Below the pieces are notes generated by a model. That model did not search any database and had not been told where the DNA came from. It saw nothing but the letters and a program-made list of their open reading frames with translations. A stretch of DNA of 64,000 nucleotides from Croceibacterium sp. TMG7-5b_MA50 (GTDB taxonomy: Bacteria; Pseudomonadota; Alphaproteobacteria; Sphingomonadales; Sphingomonadaceae), in the NCBI RefSeq assembly GCF_039830145.1, contig NZ_CP156082.1, positions 1,816,001 through 1,880,000 of the forward strand, written 5' to 3'. This document shows positions 28,289 to 36,587 of this stretch, one piece after another. The translations under genes and the position numbers were made by a program. Positions within the stretch are counted from its first letter, which is position 1, and each line of letters starts with the position of its first letter.

Positions 28289-28921
28289 ATGGGACACTCG
28301 TCTATGGATCCGGCTTTTCACGAGCTTCGTCCCTGGAACGAGGGGCGCTTGCTCGGCGCAAAACGCGCCCTCAAGCCGCAGCAGGTCTGGGCCATTCGCT
28401 TCTGGCTGGACCAGCACCAGCGCTTGCGTGACCGGGCGCTGTTCGACTTTGCGATCGATAGCAAGCTGCGCGGATGTGACGTGGTCAAAGTGCGCATCGG
28501 CGACATCGTCGCTGGCGGGCGCATTCGCGACCGTGCCGTGGTGGTGCAGCAGAAGACCAAGCGACCCGTGCAGTTCGAGATTGTCGAGCCGGCTAGGCGG
28601 ACATTGTTCGCCTGGCTCGAACGACGCGGTGGCACGCTGAACGACTACGTGTTCCCGAGCCGCAACGACTACATGGACCATATGAGCACCCGGCAATATG
28701 CCCGCCTTGTGCGGGAATGGGTCACCGGCATCGGGCTGCAGGCAGAAGACTACGGCACCCATTCGCTACGGCGGACGAAAGCTTCGATAATCTACAAGGC
28801 GACTGGCAATTTGCGGGCCGTGCAGATCCTGCTGGGCCATGCGAAGATAGAGAGCACCGTCAGGTACCTGGGCGTGGACGTGGAGGATGCGCTGGAACTG
28901 GCAGAGCGGGCGGAGGTGTGA
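28289..28921 (+). CDS. Compact tyrosine recombinase (phage integrase family)
   Basis: 210 residues, made almost only of the catalytic domain, without the usual N-terminal arm- and core-binding domains. All catalytic positions are visible: Arg61 in SKLRGCDV, Lys89/91 in QQKTKRP, HSLRR (His158, Arg161), His184 in LLGHAKI and Tyr193 in TVRYLGV. The start at 28289 has AGAGGTGAG just upstream. Such short integrases are common on sphingomonad accessory DNA. It follows the toxin-antitoxin pair on the same strand and precedes a small ORF, which fits a small mobile or formerly mobile segment. Confidence 0.9.
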   Translation: MGHSSMDPAFHELRPWNEGRLLGAKRALKPQQVWAIRFWLDQHQRLRDRALFDFAIDSKLRGCDVVKVRIGDIVAGGRIRDRAVVVQQKTKRPVQFEIVEPARRTLFAWLERRGGTLNDYVFPSRNDYMDHMSTRQYARLVREWVTGIGLQAEDYGTHSLRRTKASIIYKATGNLRAVQILLGHAKIESTVRYLGVDVEDALELAERAEV

Positions 28922-28925
28922 TGTA

Positions 28926-29135
28926 ATGACAAGGCTCAACCTGGATCGAAAGCATGATGAAGAAGGCGGTCATGACCACGCTCTTCATGCGCCTTCTCAC
29001 CTGGCCGAAGAAGCTGACTTTCTCCTACCCGACCTCATCAGGCATGCTCAGGCTCTCGCCAGCAAGTATGCCAACCAGCCGGGCGCTTCCGTTGACGACT
29101 TCCTCGCTGATCGCTGTCAAGACAGCGGGGAGTAG
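28926..29135 (+). CDS. Small hypothetical protein after the integrase
   Basis: 69 residues. A strong GGAGGTG site lies 8 bases before the ATG, inside the end of the integrase gene. The middle (HLAEEADFLLPDLIRHAQAL, then ASKYANQPGASVDDFLADR) has a natural helical pattern. Nothing similar is known to me. It may be cotranscribed with the integrase, for example as an accessory factor, but that is only position-based. Confidence 0.45.
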   Translation: MTRLNLDRKHDEEGGHDHALHAPSHLAEEADFLLPDLIRHAQALASKYANQPGASVDDFLADRCQDSGE

Positions 29136-29413
29136 CCGGCTTACGCGGCCTCTGGCGAGCAGCAGAACCCCATAGCGGACGCTTAGCGGCTCTTCTTCGC
29201 TCACCCGAAGCGGCCCTTCGTTCATTTGGCCTTTTCGCCATCTAATTGGATGGATCGGTAACGCGGAGTCGACTTGTGTTGGAACTTTTCTGCCGCTCTC
29301 GTGTGAGTGTCGAACGTGACCAATGCCTCGCTGGCGCGCAGCATGGGTTTGCGGCCGACCATCAGCACCGTCTACCAGGCGGCGGGCGAAGGCTGCTGTA
29401 GCCTACCGCGATC
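29136..29413. other. Intergenic stretch after the integrase cassette
   Basis: Contains one copy of the dispersed repeat (29166-29225). No gene or terminator was recognised in the remainder. Confidence 0.5.
29166..29225. repeat. Dispersed intergenic repeat, copy 2
   Basis: Left block AACCCCATAGCGGACGCTTA and right block CCGAAGCGGCCCTTCGTTCA. It is among the best-conserved copies. Confidence 0.7.
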
Positions 29414-30130
29414 CTACCAGGACACGGGGCCTTCAGGGCTGTCGAAGCGGCCGCTGACCGGCTCCGCCGTCAGCGCATAGTGCACCGGCAGCCGCGCCCC
29501 CTCCGCCGGACTCATCGTGCCCTGCCCATCGGTCAGGTCGGTCTGCACGAAGCCGGGCACAACCGCGTTCACCGTGACGCTGCTCCACGCCAGATCGGCG
29601 GCAAGCTGTAGCGTTAGTAGGTTCAGCGCCGCCTTGGAGCTGTTGTAGCCGACCAGCCGGTACGCGTTGAAGGGTGAGGACGGGTCGCCCGCCACCGCCA
29701 GCGAGCCAAGCGGACTGCTCAGGTTGACGATCCGCCCTCCGGCCGAGCGGTGCAGCAGCGGCAACATGGCCTGCGTCACGGCGAGGGCGCCCAGGAAGTT
29801 GGTTTCGATGGTTTGTCGCACTGCGGCGATGCAGGCGCGGGCGGGCGTGCCATCCTCTGCGGAAAAGATGGCGGCATTGTTCACCAGGACGTCGAGACGG
29901 CCATGCTCCACTGCGATGGTGTCGGCGGCCGCGGCGATGCTGTCGGTTTTGGTCACGTCGAGCGGCAGGAAGGTGGCCCCGGCGATCTCCGCTGCAGCGG
30001 ACTGCCCCCGTGCCGGGTCACGGGCGCCGAGCAGGACGGTAACGCCGGCTTCGGCGAGTTGCCGGGCGATCTCGCGCCCGATGCCCTTGTTGGCGCCGGT
30101 GACGAGGGCGATGCGTTCGAGCTGTGCCAT
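29414..30130 (-). CDS. SDR family oxidoreductase
   Basis: 238 residues, classical short-chain dehydrogenase: cofactor loop TGANKGIGREIA (residues 11-22), NNAAIF, catalytic Ser in NLSSPLGS and YNSSKAALN (Tyr-x3-Lys). The NADP/NAD preference is not clear. AAGGGAC precedes the ATG. It is the last gene of a leftward operon, 10 bases after the molybdenum hydroxylase subunit, so it may reduce or oxidise a carbonyl product of that enzyme. Substrate unknown. Confidence 0.88.
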   Translation of the reverse strand: MAQLERIALVTGANKGIGREIARQLAEAGVTVLLGARDPARGQSAAAEIAGATFLPLDVTKTDSIAAAADTIAVEHGRLDVLVNNAAIFSAEDGTPARACIAAVRQTIETNFLGALAVTQAMLPLLHRSAGGRIVNLSSPLGSLAVAGDPSSPFNAYRLVGYNSSKAALNLLTLQLAADLAWSSVTVNAVVPGFVQTDLTDGQGTMSPAEGARLPVHYALTAEPVSGRFDSPEGPVSW

Positions 30131-30140
30131 GGATGTCCCT

Positions 30141-32315
30141 TCAGGCGGTGGTGATATCGAGTTGGATCGCGTGCGTGCCGGTCAGGAACGGCAGTCTGCG
30201 GGTCGGCCGGCCGGTCAGCGCGAACAATGCGTTGGCGACGGCCGGTGCGATCGGGGCGACGCCGGGCTCGCCCATGCCGCTGGGCGGGTTGGTGGATGGC
30301 ATGATGTGCGTCTCCACCACCGGCATCTCGTTCATGCGCAGGACGGGATAGGTGTCGAAATTGGTCTGCTGCACGATCCCGTCCTGCAGCGTCACCGCAC
30401 CGTACATGGCGGCCGACAACCCGAAGCCGATGCTGCCTTCCACCTGGGCCGCGATCTGGTCGGGCGAGATGGCGATGCCGCAATCCACCACCGCGGTCAC
30501 GCGGCGGACGATCGGCCGTGTGCCTTCCAGCCTTACCTCCGCCATCTGGCCGACGATCGTGCCGAAGCTTTCGTGAACCGCCATGCCGCGCGCCCAGCCC
30601 GGTTCCAGCGGGGTGCCCCAGCCGGCGCGGTCGCATAACTCGTCCAGCACGGCCAGCCTGCGAGTGGTGCCCGCAGCACGATACAGCACCCGCCGATACT
30701 CGGCCGGATCGTGCCCTGCCCGGCGGGCGAGCTGGTCGATGATGTGCTCCATCGCCATCGCCGTGTGCGAGTGGCCGACCGATCGCCAGAAGGACACGGG
30801 CACCGGCACGTCCGGCGTGCTGATGCGGCAGTCCAGCACCTGCGCGGTCACAAAGTAGGGCGATCCTGCCACACCTTCATAATTCTGTGCGTTAGGCCCG
30901 ACCGGCAGCAGCCCCTGCGACACGATGTGGTGGCGCCAGTCGGCAGGGTAGCCATCCGGCCGCAGTGCAATGGTCGCGCGATGGTGCACCATGGGTCGAT
31001 AATAGCCGGCGGCCATCTCGTCCTCTCGCGTCCACATCAGCTTGACCGGGCGGCCTCCGGTGCGCCGGGCGATGCGCATGCATTCCACGACGTAATCGCC
31101 CCAGACGACCCCGCGCCGCCCGAAGGAGCCGCCGGCGGCAAGCACATGCAGGTTGACCCGTCCCGGTATGGTATGGGCCGACAGTGCCGCATGCACCTGA
31201 TCGATGGAGGCGTTGTGGCAGCCCGACCAGATGTTCACATCCCAGCCGTCCACCTGCGCGACGCAGTCCAGCGGCTCCATCGGGGCGTGCGCCAGCCATG
31301 GGAAGTCAAGCGTGGTCTTGAAGATGTCGCCCGCCTGGGACTGTTGGAAGTCGCCGCGTTCCTCAAATCGGTCGAAGTCCAGTTCTTCCAGCCCTTCGGC
31401 CACTGCGCGATACCAGTCGGCGATCTCGGCGGAGGAGCGGGTCTCCGCTGCGCTGTCATCCCAGCGCAGACTCAGCGCCTCTCGCCCGCGAATGGCCGCG
31501 AACGTGTTGCGGGCGACCACCGCCACCCCCGTTTCGATCGCGAATACGTCCACTATGTCCGGAACCTCGCGGGCCGCGCGATCGTCGAAGCCGGCCAAGC
31601 GTCCGCCGAACCGCGGCGAATGCGCGACCATCGCCACCAGTATACCGGGCAGGTGGATGTCCTGCGTGTAGACCTGCTGACCGGTGCTCTTGGGCAGGCA
31701 GTCCTTCCGCCGGACACGGTCGGTGCCGATCAGGCGATAATCCATGGGATGTTTCAGCACCGGCTGCTGCGGCGGGGTCTGCCGGGCCGCATCCACCAGC
31801 AGGTCGACAAAGGTCGCCGATCTGCCGCTCGCCGCGTGCGACACGATCCCGTCCTGCACGGCCAAGTGGCGGGGCGGAACCTGCCAGCGCAGCGCGGCGG
31901 CATTGACGAACATCGCACGCGCCGCCGCGCCGGTCTGGCGCAGCCGGTCCCAATGGCTCGCGACATTGTTCGATCCGCCGGTCGCCTGCACGCCGAAGCG
32001 GGTGAAATCCACCGGCGCGGTAACGATCCGCACGCGGTCCCAATCGGCGTCGAGTTCCTCCGCGATCATCGCCGCCAGCGCGGCGTGGATGCCCTGGCCC
32101 ATCTCCTGCTGCGGATTGACGATCGTCACCCAACCATCAGGCTCCACGCGGATGTAGGGGCCGAACGGGCCGGGCTCTGCCTCCGTGCCGCCCGCCGTCA
32201 GCGCCGCACCCAGCACCTCCAGCGGGTGCGTGACGGTGTAGCCGACGACCAGCGCGCCGCCAGCCAATGTGCCGCCAAGGATCATCTTGCGGCGGGTCAT
32301 TTTCATGCGGGGCAT
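30141..32315 (-). CDS. Molybdopterin-binding subunit, IorB-like xanthine dehydrogenase family
   Basis: 724 residues with a twin-arginine signal (TRRKMILGGTLAGGALVVG), so the assembled enzyme is probably periplasmic. Typical cofactor-binding runs include VNPQQEMGQGIHAALAAMIA, ATGGSNNVASHW, AAGGSFGRRGVVWGDYV and the active-site region NPPSGMGEPGVAPIAPAVANA, whose Glu matches the catalytic base. This is the isoquinoline 1-oxidoreductase beta type. Reaction: hydroxylation of an N-heterocycle or aldehyde with water. The start at 32315 has AGG about 9 bases upstream; an ATG at 32306 overlapping the cytochrome stop is also possible. Its partners are the 2Fe-2S and cytochrome genes upstream. Confidence 0.88.
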   Translation of the reverse strand: MPRMKMTRRKMILGGTLAGGALVVGYTVTHPLEVLGAALTAGGTEAEPGPFGPYIRVEPDGWVTIVNPQQEMGQGIHAALAAMIAEELDADWDRVRIVTAPVDFTRFGVQATGGSNNVASHWDRLRQTGAAARAMFVNAAALRWQVPPRHLAVQDGIVSHAASGRSATFVDLLVDAARQTPPQQPVLKHPMDYRLIGTDRVRRKDCLPKSTGQQVYTQDIHLPGILVAMVAHSPRFGGRLAGFDDRAAREVPDIVDVFAIETGVAVVARNTFAAIRGREALSLRWDDSAAETRSSAEIADWYRAVAEGLEELDFDRFEERGDFQQSQAGDIFKTTLDFPWLAHAPMEPLDCVAQVDGWDVNIWSGCHNASIDQVHAALSAHTIPGRVNLHVLAAGGSFGRRGVVWGDYVVECMRIARRTGGRPVKLMWTREDEMAAGYYRPMVHHRATIALRPDGYPADWRHHIVSQGLLPVGPNAQNYEGVAGSPYFVTAQVLDCRISTPDVPVPVSFWRSVGHSHTAMAMEHIIDQLARRAGHDPAEYRRVLYRAAGTTRRLAVLDELCDRAGWGTPLEPGWARGMAVHESFGTIVGQMAEVRLEGTRPIVRRVTAVVDCGIAISPDQIAAQVEGSIGFGLSAAMYGAVTLQDGIVQQTNFDTYPVLRMNEMPVVETHIMPSTNPPSGMGEPGVAPIAPAVANALFALTGRPTRRLPFLTGTHAIQLDITTA

Positions 32316-32968
32316 GCGGCACCTGTCTCCAGCCAGGCATCGATCAGCGCGCCGAAAGCGGCCTGCGTACCCGGTGCGGGGGTTCGATCGCCGCCGGGGT
32401 GCCACGCCCAGGCGACCAGTTCGTCATGCGTCACATGATGCAGCAACTCGGCCCGGGTCATGTGGGAGCGGGCGGGATCAAGCAGCTGGCGGCAGATCTG
32501 CCCCAGCGTGCGGCCCTGCCACGCCTGCTCGATGGGTGCGAGCTGCCACTTGGGATTGCCGGGCACGCCCGATGCGGCGAAGTTCGCACTGTTGTGGCAG
32601 GTCGTGCAGCGCAGCAGGGGATCGCCGCCATCGTCCGGCCCGCGGGTCACGGCCGGCATGTGCGGGCGCATGGTATCGGTTTGGGTCGGACTATCGCTGC
32701 GCGGGTGGCAATTCATGCACCGAGGATGCTGGATCACCCGCCCCGCCTCCTGGAACAGGGCGACGGAACGCATGGCAGGATCGGTGATGCCGGCGAAACT
32801 GGCCACGGTGCGGAGCTGCTCAGGCGCGAGCGCGCTCGCCTCCTCCGCCAGCGGTCGGGCCTCCGGCAGGGGAGGCGAGCGCAGGGCGATGATCGCGGCC
32901 AGCAGGATGATAGCCAGAACCAGCAGCGTCAGCGGCAGGCAGCCGATCCGGACGCGCCACAGCCTCAC
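32303..32968 (-). CDS. Membrane-anchored dihaem cytochrome c
   Basis: 221 residues. An N-terminal membrane anchor (PLTLLVLAIILLAAIIALR) is followed by a periplasmic part with two haem sites, CMNCH (84-88) and CTTCH (121-125). It lies between the 2Fe-2S and molybdenum subunits of an IorAB-like enzyme, overlapping the former by 4 bases and the latter by up to 13. No FAD subunit is encoded here, so this cytochrome is the likely electron acceptor passing electrons to the respiratory chain. Confidence 0.88.
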   Translation of the reverse strand: MRLWRVRIGCLPLTLLVLAIILLAAIIALRSPPLPEARPLAEEASALAPEQLRTVASFAGITDPAMRSVALFQEAGRVIQHPRCMNCHPRSDSPTQTDTMRPHMPAVTRGPDDGGDPLLRCTTCHNSANFAASGVPGNPKWQLAPIEQAWQGRTLGQICRQLLDPARSHMTRAELLHHVTHDELVAWAWHPGGDRTPAPGTQAAFGALIDAWLETGAACPA

Positions 32969-33429
32969 GATGCAGCCAGCGCCCTGGCGGCATCATGGAT
33001 GCCGGCGCGGATACGCGGATAAGTGGCGCAACGGCAGATATTGCCGCTCATCGCCCGGTTGATGGCGGCATCGTCGGGCGCCGGATCGGCCCGCAGCAGC
33101 GCCACCGCGCTCATGATCTGGCCCGACTGGCAGAACCCGCATTGCGGCACCCCACGCGCGACCCAGGCGGCGCGGATCGCCTCGGCTTCTGGACCGGCGA
33201 CCGCCTCGATCGTGTCGATCCGGCGGCCAACGGTGGTAGCTACGGGGATCGAGCAGGAGCGCACCGGCCGCCCGTCCAGATGCACGGTACAGGCCCCGCA
33301 CTGCGCCTTGCCGCAGCCATATTTTGTGCCGGTCAGCCGCAGCGTGTCACGGAGGACCCATAGCAGCGGCGTGTCGCCATCATCGGTGACCTGATGCAGT
33401 TCGCCGTTGACGGAAAGAAGTTGGGTCAT
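32965..33429 (-). CDS. 2Fe-2S subunit of an IorA-like molybdenum hydroxylase
   Basis: 154 residues, two [2Fe-2S] domains. The plant-ferredoxin cluster Cys are in KYGCGKAQCGACTVHLDG and RSCSIP; the second cluster has PQCGFCQSGQ and GNICRCATYPR. The length and the lack of a signal fit IorA-type small subunits, which are co-exported with the Tat-bearing large subunit. The start at 33429 (MTQLLSVNGE) matches the family, although no clear ribosome site is seen. The stop overlaps the cytochrome start (4 bases). Confidence 0.9.
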   Translation of the reverse strand: MTQLLSVNGELHQVTDDGDTPLLWVLRDTLRLTGTKYGCGKAQCGACTVHLDGRPVRSCSIPVATTVGRRIDTIEAVAGPEAEAIRAAWVARGVPQCGFCQSGQIMSAVALLRADPAPDDAAINRAMSGNICRCATYPRIRAGIHDAARALAAS

Positions 33430-33508
33430 GCGCCGATGGTACGGTTTGCAGGATCGGGTGCGAACGCCGGATACTCGGCAAGGCTTGCCCAATCCTACGA
33501 CCGCGCAT

Positions 33509-34408
33509 TCAGACGGGCGGAGCGGCGTAATTCATCGCCTGCAGGTCGGCGACGAGTCCCGGCCCGTGCGGCTGCCAGTCGAGCTGCGCGCGCGTCCAGG
33601 TGCTGCTGGCGGCGCCGTTGCGGCCGATGAAGGCCGCCAGCCAGCCGAAATGGTCGGCCGCATCCGTTGCCGGCAGGGCTACGGCCGGCACGTCCAGCCC
33701 TGTGGCAACGGCTTCCGCCACCTGCCGGAACAGCACCCCTTCCTCCGCCGCGGCATGGTAGCGCGCGCCCGCCTTCCCATGCGTCAGCGCCAGCGAGTAA
33801 AGGCGGGCGACATCGGAGACATGCCCCGCCGACCAGCGATCCGCCCCTTCGCCGACATAGCCGGCCATGCCGTGCCGGCGGGCATGGTCGATGTAGAAGG
33901 TGATCAGGCCCTGCCTCACCGGATCATGGACCTGCGGCAGGCGGACGACGCGCGCGTCCACTCCCATCTGCAGCACGTCCTCCACCGCCCGTTCGGTGGC
34001 CGCGCGCGGCGCTGGGGAGGAGGGATCGAACACTGATTCAAGCGCCGGGGCGCCGTCGCCCGCATCGCCTAGCGTGCAGGCGGACGTCACGAGAAAGGGC
34101 CGGTCCGACCCCCGCAGCACCGTGCCCATGGCCCGGATCGCTTCCCTATCGGCGGCGCAATTGGCGGCATAGGTGGTGAAGTCGTGCACAAAGGCGGTGT
34201 GTATGATCGCGTCGGCCTGCTCGGCACCGGCGCGCAGACTGGCGAGATCCGCGACAGTGCCGCGATGGATCCCGGCGCCGGCCTCAGCCAATTGGCGCGC
34301 ACCGGCATCGGAACGCGCAAGCCCCAGCACCTGATGACCTGCGGCCAGCAGTTCGGGCACGATCCGCGAACCGACGAAGCCGGTCGCGCCGGTCAGGAAA
34401 ATGCGCAT
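33509..34408 (-). CDS. Extended SDR / NAD(P)-dependent epimerase-like protein
   Basis: 299 residues. The Rossmann start MRIFLTGATGFVGSRIVPEL and ADLASLRAGAEQADAIIHTA mark an atypical extended SDR. The usual Tyr-x3-Lys is not evident, and VTSACTLGDAG stands at the Ser position, so it may bind NAD(P) with altered chemistry. It is the first gene of the leftward operon that continues 80 bases on with the IorAB-like enzyme. It is divergent from the XRE regulator. Substrate unknown. Confidence 0.85.
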   Translation of the reverse strand: MRIFLTGATGFVGSRIVPELLAAGHQVLGLARSDAGARQLAEAGAGIHRGTVADLASLRAGAEQADAIIHTAFVHDFTTYAANCAADREAIRAMGTVLRGSDRPFLVTSACTLGDAGDGAPALESVFDPSSPAPRAATERAVEDVLQMGVDARVVRLPQVHDPVRQGLITFYIDHARRHGMAGYVGEGADRWSAGHVSDVARLYSLALTHGKAGARYHAAAEEGVLFRQVAEAVATGLDVPAVALPATDAADHFGWLAAFIGRNGAASSTWTRAQLDWQPHGPGLVADLQAMNYAAPPV

Positions 34409-34453
34409 GTTTGCTTCTCCATTCTTGTCCGAAGCAAGTAATCAGGGCACAGT

Positions 34454-34482
34454 GCATCCTGTTAAAGTAGTGATCGCATCCT
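34454..34482. promoter_or_regulatory. Direct-repeat operator candidate between divergent operons
   Basis: GCATCCT occurs twice (34454-34460 and 34476-34482), 22 bases apart, about two helical turns, in the 98-base space between the oxidoreductase operon and the XRE gene. It is a likely regulator binding zone. Confidence 0.35.
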
Positions 34483-34506
34483 AGTATAACCTTCAACCGG
34501 ATCGCC

Positions 34507-35355
34507 ATGCCTGCACCCGCTGCCACCCCCCTCGCCACCTTCCTGCGCGATCGCCGCACGCGCATGGACCCGGCCGCATTCGGCTTCGGTGGACGGCGGC
34601 GCACGCCGGGATTGCGACGGGAGGAGGTGGCGCAGCGGGCCAACATTTCCGCCACATGGTACACCTGGCTGGAACAGGGGCGTGGTGGCGCGCCATCGGC
34701 CGACGTGCTGGACCGGATCGCCACCGGCCTGATGCTCACCGCGCCGGAGCGGGAGCATCTGTTCATGCTCGGCCTCGGTCGCCCGCCCGCGCCCAGCTAC
34801 CACGCGGATGATGGCGTAACGCCGCGACTGCAGCGGGTGCTGGACGCGCTGACGCTGAGCCCGGCGATCATCAAGACCGCTACGTGGGACGTGCTGGCAT
34901 GGAACCGCGCTGCGGCGGTGCTGCTGACCGATTATGCGCGATTGCCGCGCGAGGAGCGCAACGTATTGCGGCTGATCTTCACCAATCCGCGCACCCGCGC
35001 CGCGCAGGAAGACTGGCTTGCGGTCGCGCGGTATGTCGTGGGTGCCTTCCGCGCCGATGCCGCGCGGGCCGGCGCCGGTGCGGAGATCACCCGGCTGGTG
35101 GCCGAACTCTCCGCCGCCAGCTCTGAATTTGCTGCCCTTTGGCGGGAAAACGACGTGGTCGGGGAAGGTGCCGGCCACAAGCGGCTGCGCCACCCGGCAT
35201 ACGGGCTGATCGAACTGGAATTCTCCAGCTTCGCGGTAGAGGGGCGGTCGGACCTGGCCATGGTGGTCTACAATCCGCTCGATCATGCGGCGGCCCGTCG
35301 GGTGGAGGCAGTGCTGGCCGCCGCCGCACCTTCCGCCGGTGGGCCGCCGGCGTGA
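34507..35355 (+). CDS. XRE family regulator with MmyB-like ligand domain
   Basis: 282 residues. The N-terminal helix-turn-helix (RRRTPGLRREEVAQRANISA, TWYTWLEQGRG, about 28-65) is followed by the MmyB-like PAS-type domain (WDVLAWNRAAAVLLTDYARL near 128, RHPAYGLIELEF, then LAMVVYNPLD). The family senses a small molecule and often controls a neighbouring oxidoreductase. It is divergent from the SDR/IorAB operon and overlaps the MFS gene (GTGA), so it likely controls both. Confidence 0.9.
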   Translation: MPAPAATPLATFLRDRRTRMDPAAFGFGGRRRTPGLRREEVAQRANISATWYTWLEQGRGGAPSADVLDRIATGLMLTAPEREHLFMLGLGRPPAPSYHADDGVTPRLQRVLDALTLSPAIIKTATWDVLAWNRAAAVLLTDYARLPREERNVLRLIFTNPRTRAAQEDWLAVARYVVGAFRADAARAGAGAEITRLVAELSAASSEFAALWRENDVVGEGAGHKRLRHPAYGLIELEFSSFAVEGRSDLAMVVYNPLDHAAARRVEAVLAAAAPSAGGPPA

Positions 35356-36584
35356 CCGGGGCAGCGTACTTCACCGGCCCGCGCGCGGCCGTGCTGCTGG
35401 CGGCGCTGTTTGCGATCAGCGTGTTCGCGCAGATCGACCGTATCCTGCCGTTCATCCTGGCGGAGGCGATCAAGGCGGAGCTGGCGTTGTCCGACACGCA
35501 GGTCGGTCTCGTCACCGGTCTCGCTTTCGCGGTCTGCTACACCCTACTATTGCTCCCGCTCGCCCGACTGGCGGACCGGGGCTCGCCGCGCGCCGTGCTG
35601 GTCGGTTGCACGCTGGTATGGAGCGCGATGACCGCGCTGGGCGGAGCCGCGACGGGCTTCGCCTTCCTGGCGCTGACCCGAATTGGAGTGGCGGTGGGTG
35701 AAGCAGGCGCGGTCCCATCCGCCCACGCGCTGATCGCCCGGCGGATCGCGCCGGAGCGGCGCGGCCTTGCCATCGGCATTTTCTCAATGGGCATACCGCT
35801 GGGCGCGATGGCCGGCTTCGCCCTGGGCGGCGCGGTCAGCGATGCATGGGGCTGGCGCACGGCGCTGGTCGGCGCGGGTATGCTGGGCGTGCTGGTGGCG
35901 CTGTTCGCCCTGGCAGCCGCCGGACCGACGTTGCCGGAGCCCGGTGCAGGCCGGCCGCCCTATCTGCGCGAAAGCCTGCGCCTGCTGGCCGCGCCCGCGT
36001 TCCGCTGGCTGTTCGCCGGGGCGATTGCCACCGGCTTCGCCGCGGCACCGTTCTACGCCTTCGTCGCACCGTTCCTGATCCGGGTCCACGGCTTCAGCGC
36101 GACGGAGGCAGGGCTGGCGTTCGGCGGATTGCAGGGGCTGATGGGCATCGCGGGCACCTTGCTGGGCGGGCGGGCGTATGATCGGGCGGCCCGCGCCGGG
36201 CGCCACCATCTGCGCGGGCCGGCGATGCTGTTCGGACTTGCGGCCGTCACCACCACCGCAGCCCTGCTGGCGCCGGACAGTACGATGGCGGTCGCGCTGC
36301 TGGCGCCGGCGATGTTCGCCTTCACCTATGTCCTGCCGCATGCCTTTGGAACTGCGCATCTGCTGGCGGGGCCAGGGCGGGAGGCGATGGCATCCAGCCT
36401 GATACTGATCGGGACCGGCCTAGTCGGGCCGGCGCTTGGTCCGCTGATCGTCGGCCTGGTCAGCGACGCGGCGGCCGGCGCGGGCCTGCCGCGCGGCCTG
36501 GCGCTGGGTCTGATGATCGTGCCGCTGGCCAGCGCCCTGGCCGCCCTGGCCTGCCGCGCCGCCGACCGACGCATCGCCGCCTGA
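35352..36584 (+). CDS. MFS transporter
   Basis: 410 residues, about twelve membrane helices. LARLADRGSPRAVLVGCTLV is the loop between helices 2 and 3, and GEAGAVPSAHALIARRIAPE, then RRGLAIGIFSMG, fits the drug/organic-acid exporter-like group (Spinster-like MFS). The GTG start at 35352 overlaps the XRE stop (GTGA). Being coupled to a ligand-sensing regulator, it may import or expel the compound that is oxidised by the divergent operon. Direction and ligand cannot be told from the sequence. Confidence 0.88.
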   Translation: MTGAAYFTGPRAAVLLAALFAISVFAQIDRILPFILAEAIKAELALSDTQVGLVTGLAFAVCYTLLLLPLARLADRGSPRAVLVGCTLVWSAMTALGGAATGFAFLALTRIGVAVGEAGAVPSAHALIARRIAPERRGLAIGIFSMGIPLGAMAGFALGGAVSDAWGWRTALVGAGMLGVLVALFALAAAGPTLPEPGAGRPPYLRESLRLLAAPAFRWLFAGAIATGFAAAPFYAFVAPFLIRVHGFSATEAGLAFGGLQGLMGIAGTLLGGRAYDRAARAGRHHLRGPAMLFGLAAVTTTAALLAPDSTMAVALLAPAMFAFTYVLPHAFGTAHLLAGPGREAMASSLILIGTGLVGPALGPLIVGLVSDAAAGAGLPRGLALGLMIVPLASALAALACRAADRRIAA

Positions 36585-36587
36585 CGA

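Noticed and set aside
28887-28925. Longer 82-residue reading of the small ORF after the integrase
   Set aside because: The extra N-terminus lies inside the integrase gene; the ATG at 28926 has the good ribosome site.
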